Assembly: GCA_020633195.1 (NCBI GenBank)
Contig: JACKEC010000029.1
Coordinates: 1-64,000, forward strand
Source: Sandaracinaceae bacterium
GTDB taxonomy: Bacteria; Myxococcota_A; Polyangia; Polyangiales; Sandaracinaceae
Reading direction: 5' to 3'
DNA: 64,000 nucleotides
Part shown: positions 49,461 to 61,902 of the stretch, in pieces
How the letters are laid out: every line of letters begins with the position of its first letter
Numbering within the stretch: the first letter of the stretch is position 1
Notes under the pieces: model-generated
Seen by the model: the letters and a program-made list of their open reading frames with translations, nothing else
Told to the model about the DNA's origin: nothing
The model's database searches: none
Made by a program: the position numbers and the translations under genes

Positions 49461-50762
49461 ATGTCCCTGACCATCGCCCCCCGCGCCCTGATCCTCGTCC
49501 TCGCGGTCGCCGGCGCCGCGGCCTGCGGCGGCGCCATCCCGCTCAACCCGACCTCGCCGGTCCTGCTGACGAGCGAGACCGATCCCACCGAGCTGCGCGC
49601 CGCGATCATCCGGGCGCTCGAGGCGCGGCGGTACACGACCGAGAGCGAGGAGCCGGGCGCCATCACCGCGCGCTACCAGCGCGGCGGCACGATGCTCCGG
49701 CTGCGCTTCGACTACTCGGCCACCGACTACCGGATCACCTACCTCGAGAGCACCGGGCTCGGGCACGCGATCGGCCCCGACGGCAACGCGGTGATCTCGC
49801 GCCGCTACCCGGGCTGGATCACGCAGCTCCAGCGCACGATCAACAGCGAGATGGGGCGCGAGGCCCGCGAGGCCGAGGAGGCCGCCGAGGAGCAGCGCAA
49901 CCACGAGCTCGCGGTCCTCGAGGAGCAGCGCCGCCGCGAGCGCGAGCAGCGCGAGGACGAGGCCCGCGAGCGCCAGCGCGACCGCCAGGCCGAGATCGAG
50001 CAGCAGCGCCTCCGCACGGAGCAGGCCCGCGCCGAGGCGGAGGCCCGCCGTCCGATCATCGTCGACCACGACCCCTACGTCGTCGACTCCATGGTCGTGG
50101 CGCCCCGCACCCGGATCCGCTCGCGCTTCGGCGCGGTGCAGGTCGACGGTCGCACCCGGGTCCGCTGGCTCGAGGGCCAGGCCGAGGGCGACATCGACAG
50201 CACGTCGCTCGGGCTGCCGCAGAGCTGCCGCGGCTACTTCGCGGGCACCCCGGAGCACATCGTCCGCATCCGCCGCGGCGTGGACTACCTGCGCCTCGAG
50301 ACCGACGCCGAGGGCGACCCCACGCTCATGCTCGTGGCCGAGGACGGCGCGGTCTACTGCGACGACGACGGCGGCGAGGGCTACAACTCGCGCATCGAGG
50401 GCAGCTTCCCGCCCGGCAGCTACCGCGTGTACGTCGGCAGCTACCAGCCCAACCGGAGCGCCGCCTACCGGCTCCTCGTCACCGCCGAGCGCGTCTCCGC
50501 GCCGGCCCCCCGCGTGGCCGTCCGCGCCCAGCCGGCCGCGCCGCAGGGCCCGATGGACTGCCGCACGGTGCTGATCCAGATGGGTCACAACCCCGTGCAG
50601 GCGATGCACTGCCAGGGCGCCGAGCCGTACTGCGCCGAGGCGCTGCTCCGCGCGGGCCACAACCCCGCGCAGCTCCTGCACTGCCAGGGCGTCGAGCCGA
50701 GCTGCGCGGTGGCCTCGCTGCGAGCCGGGAACAACCCGGCGCAGCTGCTGCACTGTCGGTAG
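49461..50762 (+). CDS. Coiled-coil lipoprotein with three C-terminal cysteine repeats
   Basis: 433 aa from ATG 49461 (MSLTIAPRALILVLAVAG, lipobox Cys23). Residues about 30-130 form a beta domain. A charged helix rich in Glu, Arg and Gln follows (REAREAEEAAEEQRNHELAV), a coiled coil of about 60 residues. Then comes a beta domain to about 350 (LPQSCRGYFAGTPEHIVRIR ... SFPPGSYRVYVGSYQPN, a PPC-like fold). The last 70 residues hold three near-identical 24-residue repeats with GHNPxQ...HCQG and one Cys pair each. No family known; probably envelope-attached. Confidence 0.65.
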   Translation: MSLTIAPRALILVLAVAGAAACGGAIPLNPTSPVLLTSETDPTELRAAIIRALEARRYTTESEEPGAITARYQRGGTMLRLRFDYSATDYRITYLESTGLGHAIGPDGNAVISRRYPGWITQLQRTINSEMGREAREAEEAAEEQRNHELAVLEEQRRREREQREDEARERQRDRQAEIEQQRLRTEQARAEAEARRPIIVDHDPYVVDSMVVAPRTRIRSRFGAVQVDGRTRVRWLEGQAEGDIDSTSLGLPQSCRGYFAGTPEHIVRIRRGVDYLRLETDAEGDPTLMLVAEDGAVYCDDDGGEGYNSRIEGSFPPGSYRVYVGSYQPNRSAAYRLLVTAERVSAPAPRVAVRAQPAAPQGPMDCRTVLIQMGHNPVQAMHCQGAEPYCAEALLRAGHNPAQLLHCQGVEPSCAVASLRAGNNPAQLLHCR

Positions 50763-50834
50763 GCCGCGAAGCGTCTCGCGCGCGTTTGGCGAGTCGGCGC
50801 CCGATCTGGCTTGGCCGGATCGGGCGTTGGTGTT

Positions 50835-50949
50835 CGGGCACGGGCACGGGCACGGGCACGGGCACGGGCACGGGCACGGGCACGTGCACGGGACGGGCAC
50901 GGGCACGGGCGTTGGTGTTCGGGCACGGGCACGGGCACGGGCACGGGGT
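50835..50949. repeat. GGGCAC hexanucleotide minisatellite
   Basis: Two blocks of GGGCAC tandem units (about eight in the first, then interruptions, then about five) around a 14-base spacer GGGCGTTGGTGTTC. The same GGGCGTTGGTGTTC also precedes the first block, making a higher-order repeat. It lies in the 222-base gap between two lipoprotein genes that converge here. No function assigned. Confidence 0.8.
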
Positions 50950-50984
50950 GGGGGTCGAGCGGCCCTTCGGGCCTTCGACCCCCA

Positions 50985-52484
50985 CTAGAACATCGGCGCG
51001 ACCACCGCGAGGACGTTGCCGGGATCGAAGGTGGGGCCGGGGAGGGGCTCGGTGACGGCCGCGATGGAGCCCGTGAACGCGAGGTCGTTCGCGCTGACCG
51101 CGCCGCCCCGGGTGATGCCCGCGTCCCAGGTCCCGGGCGCCTCGGGGGTCAGCTGGCCCGCGCCGCCGGGGCGGCCCGCGATGGCGCCGAGCTGAGCGCC
51201 CGTCCCCGTCACCGACACCGAGGAGAAGGTCACGTCGCCCGCGCCCGCCGCGCCGAGGTCCACCAGGACCCCGGCGCGCTCGTTGTCCGTCAGGACGAGG
51301 TCGGCGAGCTCCACCGCGCCGGCCGTCTCGATCACGTGGACGCCGTCGCCGATGCGCAGCACGCCGATGGCGCCGATGGGGCGCTCCTGCGAGACCGTGC
51401 GCTGGATGGTGGCCTCGGCGAGGCGGACCCCGCTCGAGCGCACGACCACCGCGCCCGCGAAGCCGTTGTCGGCGAGGGCGCTGCCCGCCCCGGTGAGCTC
51501 GAAGTCGGTGGACTCCGAGATCCAGAGGGCGGCGTCGCCGTTGCCGGTCGCGACGAGGTTCTCGAGCCGGCCGGTGCTGCCCGACAGGAGAAGCCCGTAA
51601 CGTTCGTTGTCGACCAGGCTCAGCGCCAGGCCCTCGACCCGGGCGCCATCCGTCGCCTGGATCGCGTACGGGCGATCGCCTCGCAGGCCCCCGTGCGTGC
51701 GCACCGCGGCCATGTACGAGAGCGCGAGCGTCCCGCCGACCTGGCGGACGCCCACGCCGAGCGTGTCCGCCACGCCGCCGCCGCCCCACACCACGTCGCT
51801 GTCCGTGAGCAGCGCGCCCCACGCGGCGAAGCCGTTCACGTCGACGTCGATCAGCCGGGCGTGGCCGATGTCGCTCAGGACGAGCCCGAACGTCGCCGTC
51901 CAGGTGGCCCAGCGTCCCTCCGCGTCGCACGCGCGCTCGCCCGCCTCGTCGAGCTCGCCCGGGGTGCAGTCGCAGCCGCTCGGGTCGGGGCACTCGGCCG
52001 GCTCCGCGGGCGCGCCTGCGACGCGCACCCAGCGCGAGTCCATCGCGTTGTCCGCGTGCACCGGGCCCGTGAGGGTCACGCGCGCCAGCTCGAGCTCGGC
52101 GAGCTCGGAGGCGCCGAACGCGATCCCGCGCCGCGCGTCGATGGTCACGTCCGCGATCCGCGCCGCGCCGCCGCCGCGAACGAGGATCCCGACGCGGCCC
52201 TCCACCCGCACCGTGAGGTCGTGGATGGTGCTGGGGACGTCGCCGCCGAGCGCCACGATGCCGCCGCTCTCGACGGGGGCGACCACGACGGTGCCGGTCG
52301 TGCCCGCGAGCTGGACGCCCGGCGGCACGTGGAGCGGGCCCTGGATCTCGCAGCTCCCGAGCTCGACGGTCTCGCCCACCGCGGCCGCGGCGAGCGCGGC
52401 TTCGGCGGCGTCCCGATCGCAGTACGGCCCCGCGTTGCAGGCCATCATCAGCAGCGAGGCGAGCGCCAGGGCCGGATTGCGCAT
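50985..52484 (-). CDS. Right-handed parallel beta-helix lipoprotein
   Basis: 499 aa from ATG 52484 (MRNPALALASLLMMAC, lipobox Cys16). The protein is built of regular short strands with N/G turns (ILVRGGGAARIADVTIDARR, GLLLSGSTGRLENLVATGNGDAALWISES), the pattern of right-handed beta-helix surface proteins. A cysteine cluster interrupts the helix at about 160 (ECPDPSGCDCTPG). No polysaccharide-lyase residues were recognised. It is divergent, 42 bases from the kinase gene. Confidence 0.75.
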   Translation of the reverse strand: MRNPALALASLLMMACNAGPYCDRDAAEAALAAAAVGETVELGSCEIQGPLHVPPGVQLAGTTGTVVVAPVESGGIVALGGDVPSTIHDLTVRVEGRVGILVRGGGAARIADVTIDARRGIAFGASELAELELARVTLTGPVHADNAMDSRWVRVAGAPAEPAECPDPSGCDCTPGELDEAGERACDAEGRWATWTATFGLVLSDIGHARLIDVDVNGFAAWGALLTDSDVVWGGGGVADTLGVGVRQVGGTLALSYMAAVRTHGGLRGDRPYAIQATDGARVEGLALSLVDNERYGLLLSGSTGRLENLVATGNGDAALWISESTDFELTGAGSALADNGFAGAVVVRSSGVRLAEATIQRTVSQERPIGAIGVLRIGDGVHVIETAGAVELADLVLTDNERAGVLVDLGAAGAGDVTFSSVSVTGTGAQLGAIAGRPGGAGQLTPEAPGTWDAGITRGGAVSANDLAFTGSIAAVTEPLPGPTFDPGNVLAVVAPMF

Positions 52485-52526
52485 GCGGAGGCTTATCACG
52501 TAGCCTCGACCCTCCCCAAACCGACC

Positions 52527-56533
<4,007 letters not shown>

Positions 56534-56537
<4 letters not shown>

Positions 56538-57424
56538 CCGCGCCGGGGCTGGCCGCAACGTTCATTGCGATCTCGCGCGAGGCGTGGGACGCGCGCGTCG
56601 CCGACGAGGGGGCGCTCTCGGAGCTGCTCCGGGAGCGGGCGGCCTCCGGCCGGGCGGCGTGGCCGGGGGTGGAGCTCGCCGACGACGTGTTCGCGGCGCA
56701 CGTCGCGGCCTGCGCGCCGGACCAGACCGACCCGCTCGTCGCGGTGGCGGCGATGCACACCGACGACCTGTTCCTCGCGTGCGCCTGCGGGCGCGGCGAC
56801 GCCAAGGCGCTCCGCCACTTCGAGAAGCGCGTCCTGCCCGCGGCCGAGCCGGCGATCGCGCGCGTCGACGGAGACCCCGAGTTCGTCGACGAGGCGCTGC
56901 ACGAGGTCCGCGTCCGGCTGCTCGTGGACGGCGAGCAGGGCCCCGCGCGGATCCGCGGCTACCTCGGGACGGGCCCGCTCGACCACTGGGTGCGCGTGGT
57001 CGCGATGCGCACCGCGTACGGGCTCAAGCGGGGCCTCCCCAAGGAGCAGCCGGCGAGCGACGCGCTCCTCGACGCGCTCCCGTTCGAGGGCACGAGCCCA
57101 GAGCTTCTGAGCCTCCGCCGCGACTTCGCGCGGCCGTTCCACGAGGCGTTCACCGCGGCGCTCGCGACGCTCGGGCCGCGCGAGCGCAACGTGCTGCGGC
57201 TCTACCTGCTCGAGGGCGTGCCGTCCGAGGTGATCGGCACGATGTACGGCGTGCACCGCGCGACGGTCGCCCGCTGGATCGCGTCCACCCACGAGCAGCT
57301 CCTCGGCGAGACCCGCCGCCGCCTCACCGCGGAGCTCGGCGTCATCGGCAAGGACCTCGACACCCTCATGCGCCTCGCCACGCGCGGCATCGAGATCTCG
57401 ATCGCGACGGTCCTGAAGAGCTGA
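56534..57424 (+). CDS. Sigma-70 family (ECF-like) sigma factor
   Basis: 296 aa, ATG overlapping the kinase stop (ATGA). A region-2-like part (ACACGRGDAKALRHFEKRVL ... FVDEALHEVRVRLLVD ... IRGYLGTGPLDHWVRVVAMR) and a region-4 HTH (LGPRERNVLRLYLLEGVPSE, then VIGTMYGVHRATVARWI) fit an ECF sigma factor of the type common next to myxobacterial Ser/Thr kinases. There are about 60 residues before region 2. Coupling to the upstream kinase with its zinc finger suggests the kinase controls it. Its promoter targets are unknown. Confidence 0.85.
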
Positions 57425-57428
57425 TCGG

Positions 57429-57914
57429 TCAGGGCGCGGGCAAGCAGTCCACGGTGCGCTCGAGGCACATCATCCGCAGCGGCTCGAAGCAGTCGGCGTA
57501 GGCCACGTCCTCGGCCGCGCAGTTGTCCCCGATGCACTCGGGCGTGGGCGTCGGGCAGTGGGTTCGGATGCACTGCGCGATGCAGTTCCACTGCGGCTGG
57601 CAGCCGTTCCGGTTCCAGCACGCGAGCTGGTTCGCGTCCCAGCACTGGATGCAGGCCCCGCTCGCGTCGGCGAGGAAGCAATTCTCCGCGCAGGTCGCGT
57701 CCGCGCACGCGGCCGCGCAGTCGGCGGTGGCCTGGCTGCACGGCGACGTCGTGAACGGCGCGCGCAGGTCCTCGGCGCACATCGGCCCGCCGGCGTCCTC
57801 GAGCCCCGCGTCGTCGAGCCCCGCGTCCTCGACCCCCGTGTCCTCGAGCCCCGCGTCCGCGGGCGTCGCTCCGTCACAGCCCAAGAGGAGAAGCACCGCC
57901 AACGAGAGTCGCAT
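57429..57914 (-). CDS. Cysteine-rich lipoprotein
   Basis: 161 aa from ATG 57914 (MRLSLAVLLLLGCDG, lipobox Cys13; an in-frame start upstream is less likely). A linker of 12-base repeats codes LEDTGVEDAGLDDAGLEDAG. The mature part has some 14 Cys (CADATCAENCFL ... CIQCWD ... CQPQWNCIAQCIRTHC), a pattern shared by other lipoproteins here. Function unknown. It ends 4 bases after the sigma gene, convergent. Confidence 0.7.
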   Translation of the reverse strand: MRLSLAVLLLLGCDGATPADAGLEDTGVEDAGLDDAGLEDAGGPMCAEDLRAPFTTSPCSQATADCAAACADATCAENCFLADASGACIQCWDANQLACWNRNGCQPQWNCIAQCIRTHCPTPTPECIGDNCAAEDVAYADCFEPLRMMCLERTVDCLPAP

Positions 57915-57956
57915 CGCCCTGGCTTGTCCCGCGCGACCGCCCGTCGTCAAGCCTCG

Positions 57957-58994
57957 TCAGCCGGTGACGTCGCTCAGGGTCTTGGGCTCGGGCTTGGCGC
58001 CGCGCTCTTGGGTGCTGACGCGGTAGGCGGCGTTGCGCGCGCGCATCATGGCGCCGAGGGGGCGGTGGACGGCGAGGGCGTGCCAGGGGTCGAAGGCGAG
58101 CTCGTCGATGCGCGCGGTGAGGGCGCGCCCCTCGTCGGAGGCGGGGTCCTGCCGGGGGATCTCGAGGCGAGCGATCGGGATGAAGGGCGAGACGGACTCG
58201 GGCCACGACTTGGTCGGGTCCTCGATCGGGGTCTGGGTCTCGTCGACGAAGTGCTGGACGCGAAGGGTCCAGCGGAGGTCACCCGCGCTCGCGCGCGCTT
58301 CGAGCTCGCGCGCGAAGCGATCGCGGCCCTCGACCCGGGCGGTGCCGGGCTCGTGCGCGGGCACGAGGTCGAGCTTCGCGGCGTAGTCGCCGAACCGGAT
58401 CGGCAGGCCGGTGTGGAGCCGCATGTCGAGGATGCTCCCGACGCGGGTGCTCATGCCCGCCCGCATCGCGCTCAGGATCGACGGCAGCTTCGTGCCGAGC
58501 ACTCCGATCAGCCGCGGCAACGCGAGGAGCTTGTTGCCCGAAACGGCGCGCACGACCCCTACGAACTGCTCGGGGGTGGGGATGACGAAGTTGTCGCTGG
58601 GGATCATCAGGAAGTCCTGCGTGACCGTGTCGTTCAGCGCGGCGATGGCTTTGTCGCCCTCGACGCCGATCACCTTGATCCCGATGCCCCGGACGTCGTC
58701 GACGTCGTCGTGGGCGTGACCCCCCGAGCCGTTCGAGAAGCGGACGACCAGCGGGTACTCGGCCGGCGTCGCGAAGAGCCCCTGCGCCGCCTCCGCCGGC
58801 AGATCCGGCAACACGTGGAAGGTCCCGATCAGCCCGCCATGCGATTTGGCGTGCAGCGCCCGGTTCGTCTTGCCGTTCCGCGCCTTGGCCCGCTGAAGGC
58901 CGCGGAGGATCTCCGCCAGCGCCTCGAAGCGCGCCTCTTCGTCGTCTCGGACCTTCTCGGTCCACTCGGTGCTCGCCGTCATGACGCCAGTCAT
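57957..58994 (-). CDS. Catalase-family heme protein (catalase-like fold)
   Basis: 345 aa. ATG 58994 is preferred: GGAG lies six bases upstream; ATG 58982 is possible. The protein has the catalase-core features HAKSHGGLIGTFHVLPDLPA (distal region), the PLVVRFSNGSGGHAHDDVDD block and DFLMIPSDNFVIPTP. At about 345 aa it is shorter than catalases (about 480) and fits the small catalase-related family, some of which act on fatty acid hydroperoxides. The proximal Tyr could not be fixed with certainty. It is divergent to the DUF350-like gene, 73 bases apart. Confidence 0.8.
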   Translation of the reverse strand: MTGVMTASTEWTEKVRDDEEARFEALAEILRGLQRAKARNGKTNRALHAKSHGGLIGTFHVLPDLPAEAAQGLFATPAEYPLVVRFSNGSGGHAHDDVDDVRGIGIKVIGVEGDKAIAALNDTVTQDFLMIPSDNFVIPTPEQFVGVVRAVSGNKLLALPRLIGVLGTKLPSILSAMRAGMSTRVGSILDMRLHTGLPIRFGDYAAKLDLVPAHEPGTARVEGRDRFARELEARASAGDLRWTLRVQHFVDETQTPIEDPTKSWPESVSPFIPIARLEIPRQDPASDEGRALTARIDELAFDPWHALAVHRPLGAMMRARNAAYRVSTQERGAKPEPKTLSDVTG

Positions 58995-59067
58995 CCCCCG
59001 CTCCGGCCACCAAGTCGAGAGACGATTGGATCCACCCCCGCTCGCTCCCGTACTAGCCTGGGCTCGA

Positions 59068-59859
59068 ATGTCCGAGGACGAGATGTTCGTGGGGCTGGGG
59101 GCCATCGCCTGCGTCGCGGTCGTCCTGCGCAAGCAGGCCGTGCCTCTCTTCTCGCTGTCGCGCGCGGTGGCCCCGCTCTCGATCCGGGGTGGCGTGGCCC
59201 TCGCGTTCGCGCTCGCGCTGGCCCTCACGCACTACGTCGTCGCGACGCTCTCCTCGTGGGACGTCCAGAGCAGCAGCCTCTACACCGGCTTCTACGACCT
59301 GCTCGGCCTCGCGTGGCTCGGCCTCGCGGTGCTCGCGATGCACTGGCTCGGGCTCTCGCTCCGCGACGACGTCCTCGAGCGGCGCAACGTCGCCGCGCTC
59401 GCCGCGTTCGGGGGCGCGCTCGTCGGCCACGCGCTCGCCTACGCCGGCGGCAACATCGGCGACGGGCCGGGGTGGTGGTGCGTCGCGGTCGCGAGCGGCC
59501 TCGCCTCGGCGACGCTCTTCGGGGTGTGGGTCGTGCTCCACTTCGCGGAGGTGTCGGACCACGTCACCGTCGATCGCGACCTGCCCTCGGGGATCCGCGC
59601 CGGCGCGCTGCTCGTCGCGTGCGGCTACGTGTTCGGCCGCGGCGCGGCGGGGGACTGGATCTCGATGGAGGACACGGTCGCGTCCTTCTTCCTGGCGGCG
59701 TGGCCGGCGTTCATCCTCGTCGGGGTCGCCGCGGGGATCGAGCGGCTCCTCACGCCGGCGCGCCCGATCCCGGCGCGGCTCGCCATCTCGGGGGCGCTGG
59801 CGGCGGGCTACCTCGCCGCGGGCGCCCTCATCGTCGAGTGGGAGGGGCCGCTGTGGTGA
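59068..59859 (+). CDS. DUF350-like membrane protein
   Basis: 263 aa from ATG 59068. About seven hydrophobic segments. Two halves have related blocks: GGALVGHALAYAGGNIGDG and RDLPSGIRAGALLVACGY, with a GAAGDW end, which look like duplicated DUF350 (YjfL-type) units. In E. coli, yjfL lies with yjfC, a glutathionylspermidine-synthase-like gene, and here too the next gene is of that type, starting at GTG 59856 inside this stop (GTGA). Its function is unknown, with a membrane-maintenance role suggested by context. Confidence 0.65.
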   Translation: MSEDEMFVGLGAIACVAVVLRKQAVPLFSLSRAVAPLSIRGGVALAFALALALTHYVVATLSSWDVQSSSLYTGFYDLLGLAWLGLAVLAMHWLGLSLRDDVLERRNVAALAAFGGALVGHALAYAGGNIGDGPGWWCVAVASGLASATLFGVWVVLHFAEVSDHVTVDRDLPSGIRAGALLVACGYVFGRGAAGDWISMEDTVASFFLAAWPAFILVGVAAGIERLLTPARPIPARLAISGALAAGYLAAGALIVEWEGPLW

Positions 59860-61091
59860 TCACGGCGGGCCCCTCGCTCGCGCCCGAGGACGCCGCCCGG
59901 ATGCGGCGCCGCGCGATCTTCGAGTGCCACAAGTACGACCCGCAGAGCGGGGACGTCTCGGTGCTCGCGCCGTTCGCGCTCCGCATCGACGAGGCGACGC
60001 GGCGCGACCTGACGCGGCGCGCCGAGGCGCTCGCGCGCGAGATGATCACCGCCGAGCGCGCGATCGCGGCCGACCGGCGCGCGCGCCGCGAGCTGGCGCT
60101 TCCCCTGCCTCTGCGAGGCCTGCTGTCGTCGCGAGCCCCGGGCGCGGAGCCGCCGACGCTCGCGCGCTACGTGCGCTTCGACTTCCACCCGACGCCCGAC
60201 GGCTGGCGCATCTCCGAGGCGAACAGCGACGTCCCGGGCGGGTTCGGGGAGGCGGGCGGCCTCGCGCGGCTGATGCTGCCCCACTACCCGCAGCACGCCG
60301 TCGCGGGCGACCCCTCGGACGCGCTCGCGCGCTCGATCGTCGACAGGATCGGCGCGCGCCGCCCGGTCGCGCTCGTCTACGCGACCGCGTTCACCGATGA
60401 CCGGCAAGTGATGTTGTCGATCCAGGACGCCCTCGCGGCGCGCGGCGTCGAGTCGGTGCCGTGCGGTCCGGACGCGCTGACGTGGACGCGCGGCCGCGCG
60501 TGCCTCGAGGGGCGCGAGCTCGGCGGGGTCGTCCGGAACTACCCCGCGGAGTGGCTGCCCTCGCTGCTCTGGTCCACCGCGTGGTGGCGCTTCTACAGAG
60601 GCGGGCGGACGCCGCTCGCCAACCCGCCGGGCCCCGCGCTGATCTCGCAGAACAAGCGCTTCCCGATCGCGTGCCGACGCGCCGGCCTCGACCTGCCCGC
60701 GTGGCGCGAGCACCTCCCCGAGACGCGCGACCCGCGCGAGGTCGACGTCCATTCGGGCGACTGGGTGCTCAAGCCCGCGCTCGGGCGGGTGGGCGAGGAC
60801 GTGGGCCTGCCCGGGGTGACGCCGCCGCGCGAGTGGGCCTCCATCGTGAAGAGCGCGGCGCGCTCGCCGGAGCGCTGGATCGCGCAGCGCGTGTTCGAGA
60901 CCGTCGCGCTCGAGACGCCGCAGGGCGCGATGTACCCGTGCGTCGGGGTCTTCGTGGTCGACGGCCGCGCGGCGGGCCTCTACGGGCGCCTCGGTCGCAC
61001 GCCGCTCGTCGCGGGCGACGCGCTCGAGGTCGCCGTGCTCGTCGACCGCGCGCCCGTCGAGCGGGGAGGGAGGGTGGCTCGTGTCGTCTGA
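59856..61091 (+). CDS. Glutathionylspermidine-synthase-like ATP-grasp protein
   Basis: 411 aa, GTG start overlapping the previous TGA. It has the synthetase pattern of the GSP family: RYVRFDFHPTPDGWRISEAN, then SDVPGGFGE (ATP-grasp loop), a RIGARRPVALVYATAF Rossmann-like part, LISQNKRFPIACRRAG, and WVLKPALGRVGEDVGLPGVT with the substrate/metal loop. ERWIAQRVFETV and MYPCVGVFVV follow. Family enzymes make amide bonds with ATP. Without the amidase half it resembles YjfC. The product is unknown. Confidence 0.75.
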   Translation: MITAGPSLAPEDAARMRRRAIFECHKYDPQSGDVSVLAPFALRIDEATRRDLTRRAEALAREMITAERAIAADRRARRELALPLPLRGLLSSRAPGAEPPTLARYVRFDFHPTPDGWRISEANSDVPGGFGEAGGLARLMLPHYPQHAVAGDPSDALARSIVDRIGARRPVALVYATAFTDDRQVMLSIQDALAARGVESVPCGPDALTWTRGRACLEGRELGGVVRNYPAEWLPSLLWSTAWWRFYRGGRTPLANPPGPALISQNKRFPIACRRAGLDLPAWREHLPETRDPREVDVHSGDWVLKPALGRVGEDVGLPGVTPPREWASIVKSAARSPERWIAQRVFETVALETPQGAMYPCVGVFVVDGRAAGLYGRLGRTPLVAGDALEVAVLVDRAPVERGGRVARVV

Positions 61092-61902
61092 GGAGCTCAC
61101 TCCCGAGTCCGCGTACGCGCGGTGGGCGCCCGAGGCGTCGCCCTGGTCGCCCTGGGTCAAGCCGGTGATCTTCACCGAGCTCCGCGGCGACCCGCCGCTG
61201 CCCGCCGGCCTCGATCGGGTCGAGCCGACCTGGGCGCCCGACCCGATGGTCGAGCGGCTCGACGACGACGACGCGGGCTACCGGGACGCGCCCACTCGAG
61301 AGCGCGTCGCCGCGCGGGAGCGGTTCGCGCTCGTCGTCGATCTGCCCGGCCGCGCCAGCGCGGTCGAGGGCCTCGCGCTGATCGCGCGCGGCTACCGGCC
61401 GATCCCCCTCTACAACGGTGTCGCCAAGGGACGGATGGGCTACCGCGCGACCGACATCGCCGAGGCGCTCGCCGGCGGCACCCGCCTGCTCGGACCGAAG
61501 GCGCTGCCCGACGACGCGCCGCCCGCGTTCCTCCTCGACCGCGAGCGCATGAACGGCCGCCCGATGCCCGGCGAGTTCGACGCGCGCTGGATGGTGTTCC
61601 GCCAGGACTTCCCGTCCGCCACCAAGCTGCGCGCTCACGGCGTCCGAGGCGTGGTCGTGCGCAGCCCCGAGGGGGCGCTCGCGGAGGACCTCACGCACGT
61701 CCTGTTCGACTGGCACCGCGCGGGGCTCGGCATCCAGGCCTCGTTCCGCGGCGAGCCGCCGACGGCCTTCGAGCCGCAGCGCCCGCCCGCGTACCGATCC
61801 CTGATCCGCCGCGCGCAGGTGCTGATGGGTCTGCGCCGCAGCGCGGGCGGCGGGTTCGGCGGCCTGATCCCGTTGCCCTCGAGCGGAGGGGGCGGCGGGT
61901 GA
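61081..61902 (+). CDS. Unknown protein linked to the GSP-synthase-like gene
   Basis: 273 aa, GTG start, overlapping the preceding gene by 11 bases. No signal or TM. It begins SSEELTPESAYARWAPEASP and contains VVDLPGRASAVEGLALIARG, then IPLYNGVAKG, FLLDRERMNGRPMPGEFDAR and ATKLRAHGVRGVVVRSPEG. It ends in a Gly-rich SSGGGGG tail. No family recognised. Tight coupling to the ATP-grasp gene and to the kinase (TGATG at 61900-61904) makes it part of the same system. Confidence 0.65.
   Translation: MSSEELTPESAYARWAPEASPWSPWVKPVIFTELRGDPPLPAGLDRVEPTWAPDPMVERLDDDDAGYRDAPTRERVAARERFALVVDLPGRASAVEGLALIARGYRPIPLYNGVAKGRMGYRATDIAEALAGGTRLLGPKALPDDAPPAFLLDRERMNGRPMPGEFDARWMVFRQDFPSATKLRAHGVRGVVVRSPEGALAEDLTHVLFDWHRAGLGIQASFRGEPPTAFEPQRPPAYRSLIRRAQVLMGLRRSAGGGFGGLIPLPSSGGGGG

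Noticed and set aside
50835..50949. Possible CRISPR array
   Set aside because: Hexamer tandem units without unique spacers of constant length.
50811..52526. N-terminal extension of the kinase frame
   Set aside because: It reads through the GGGCAC repeat and antisense to the lipoprotein; the zinc finger starts at ATG 52527.
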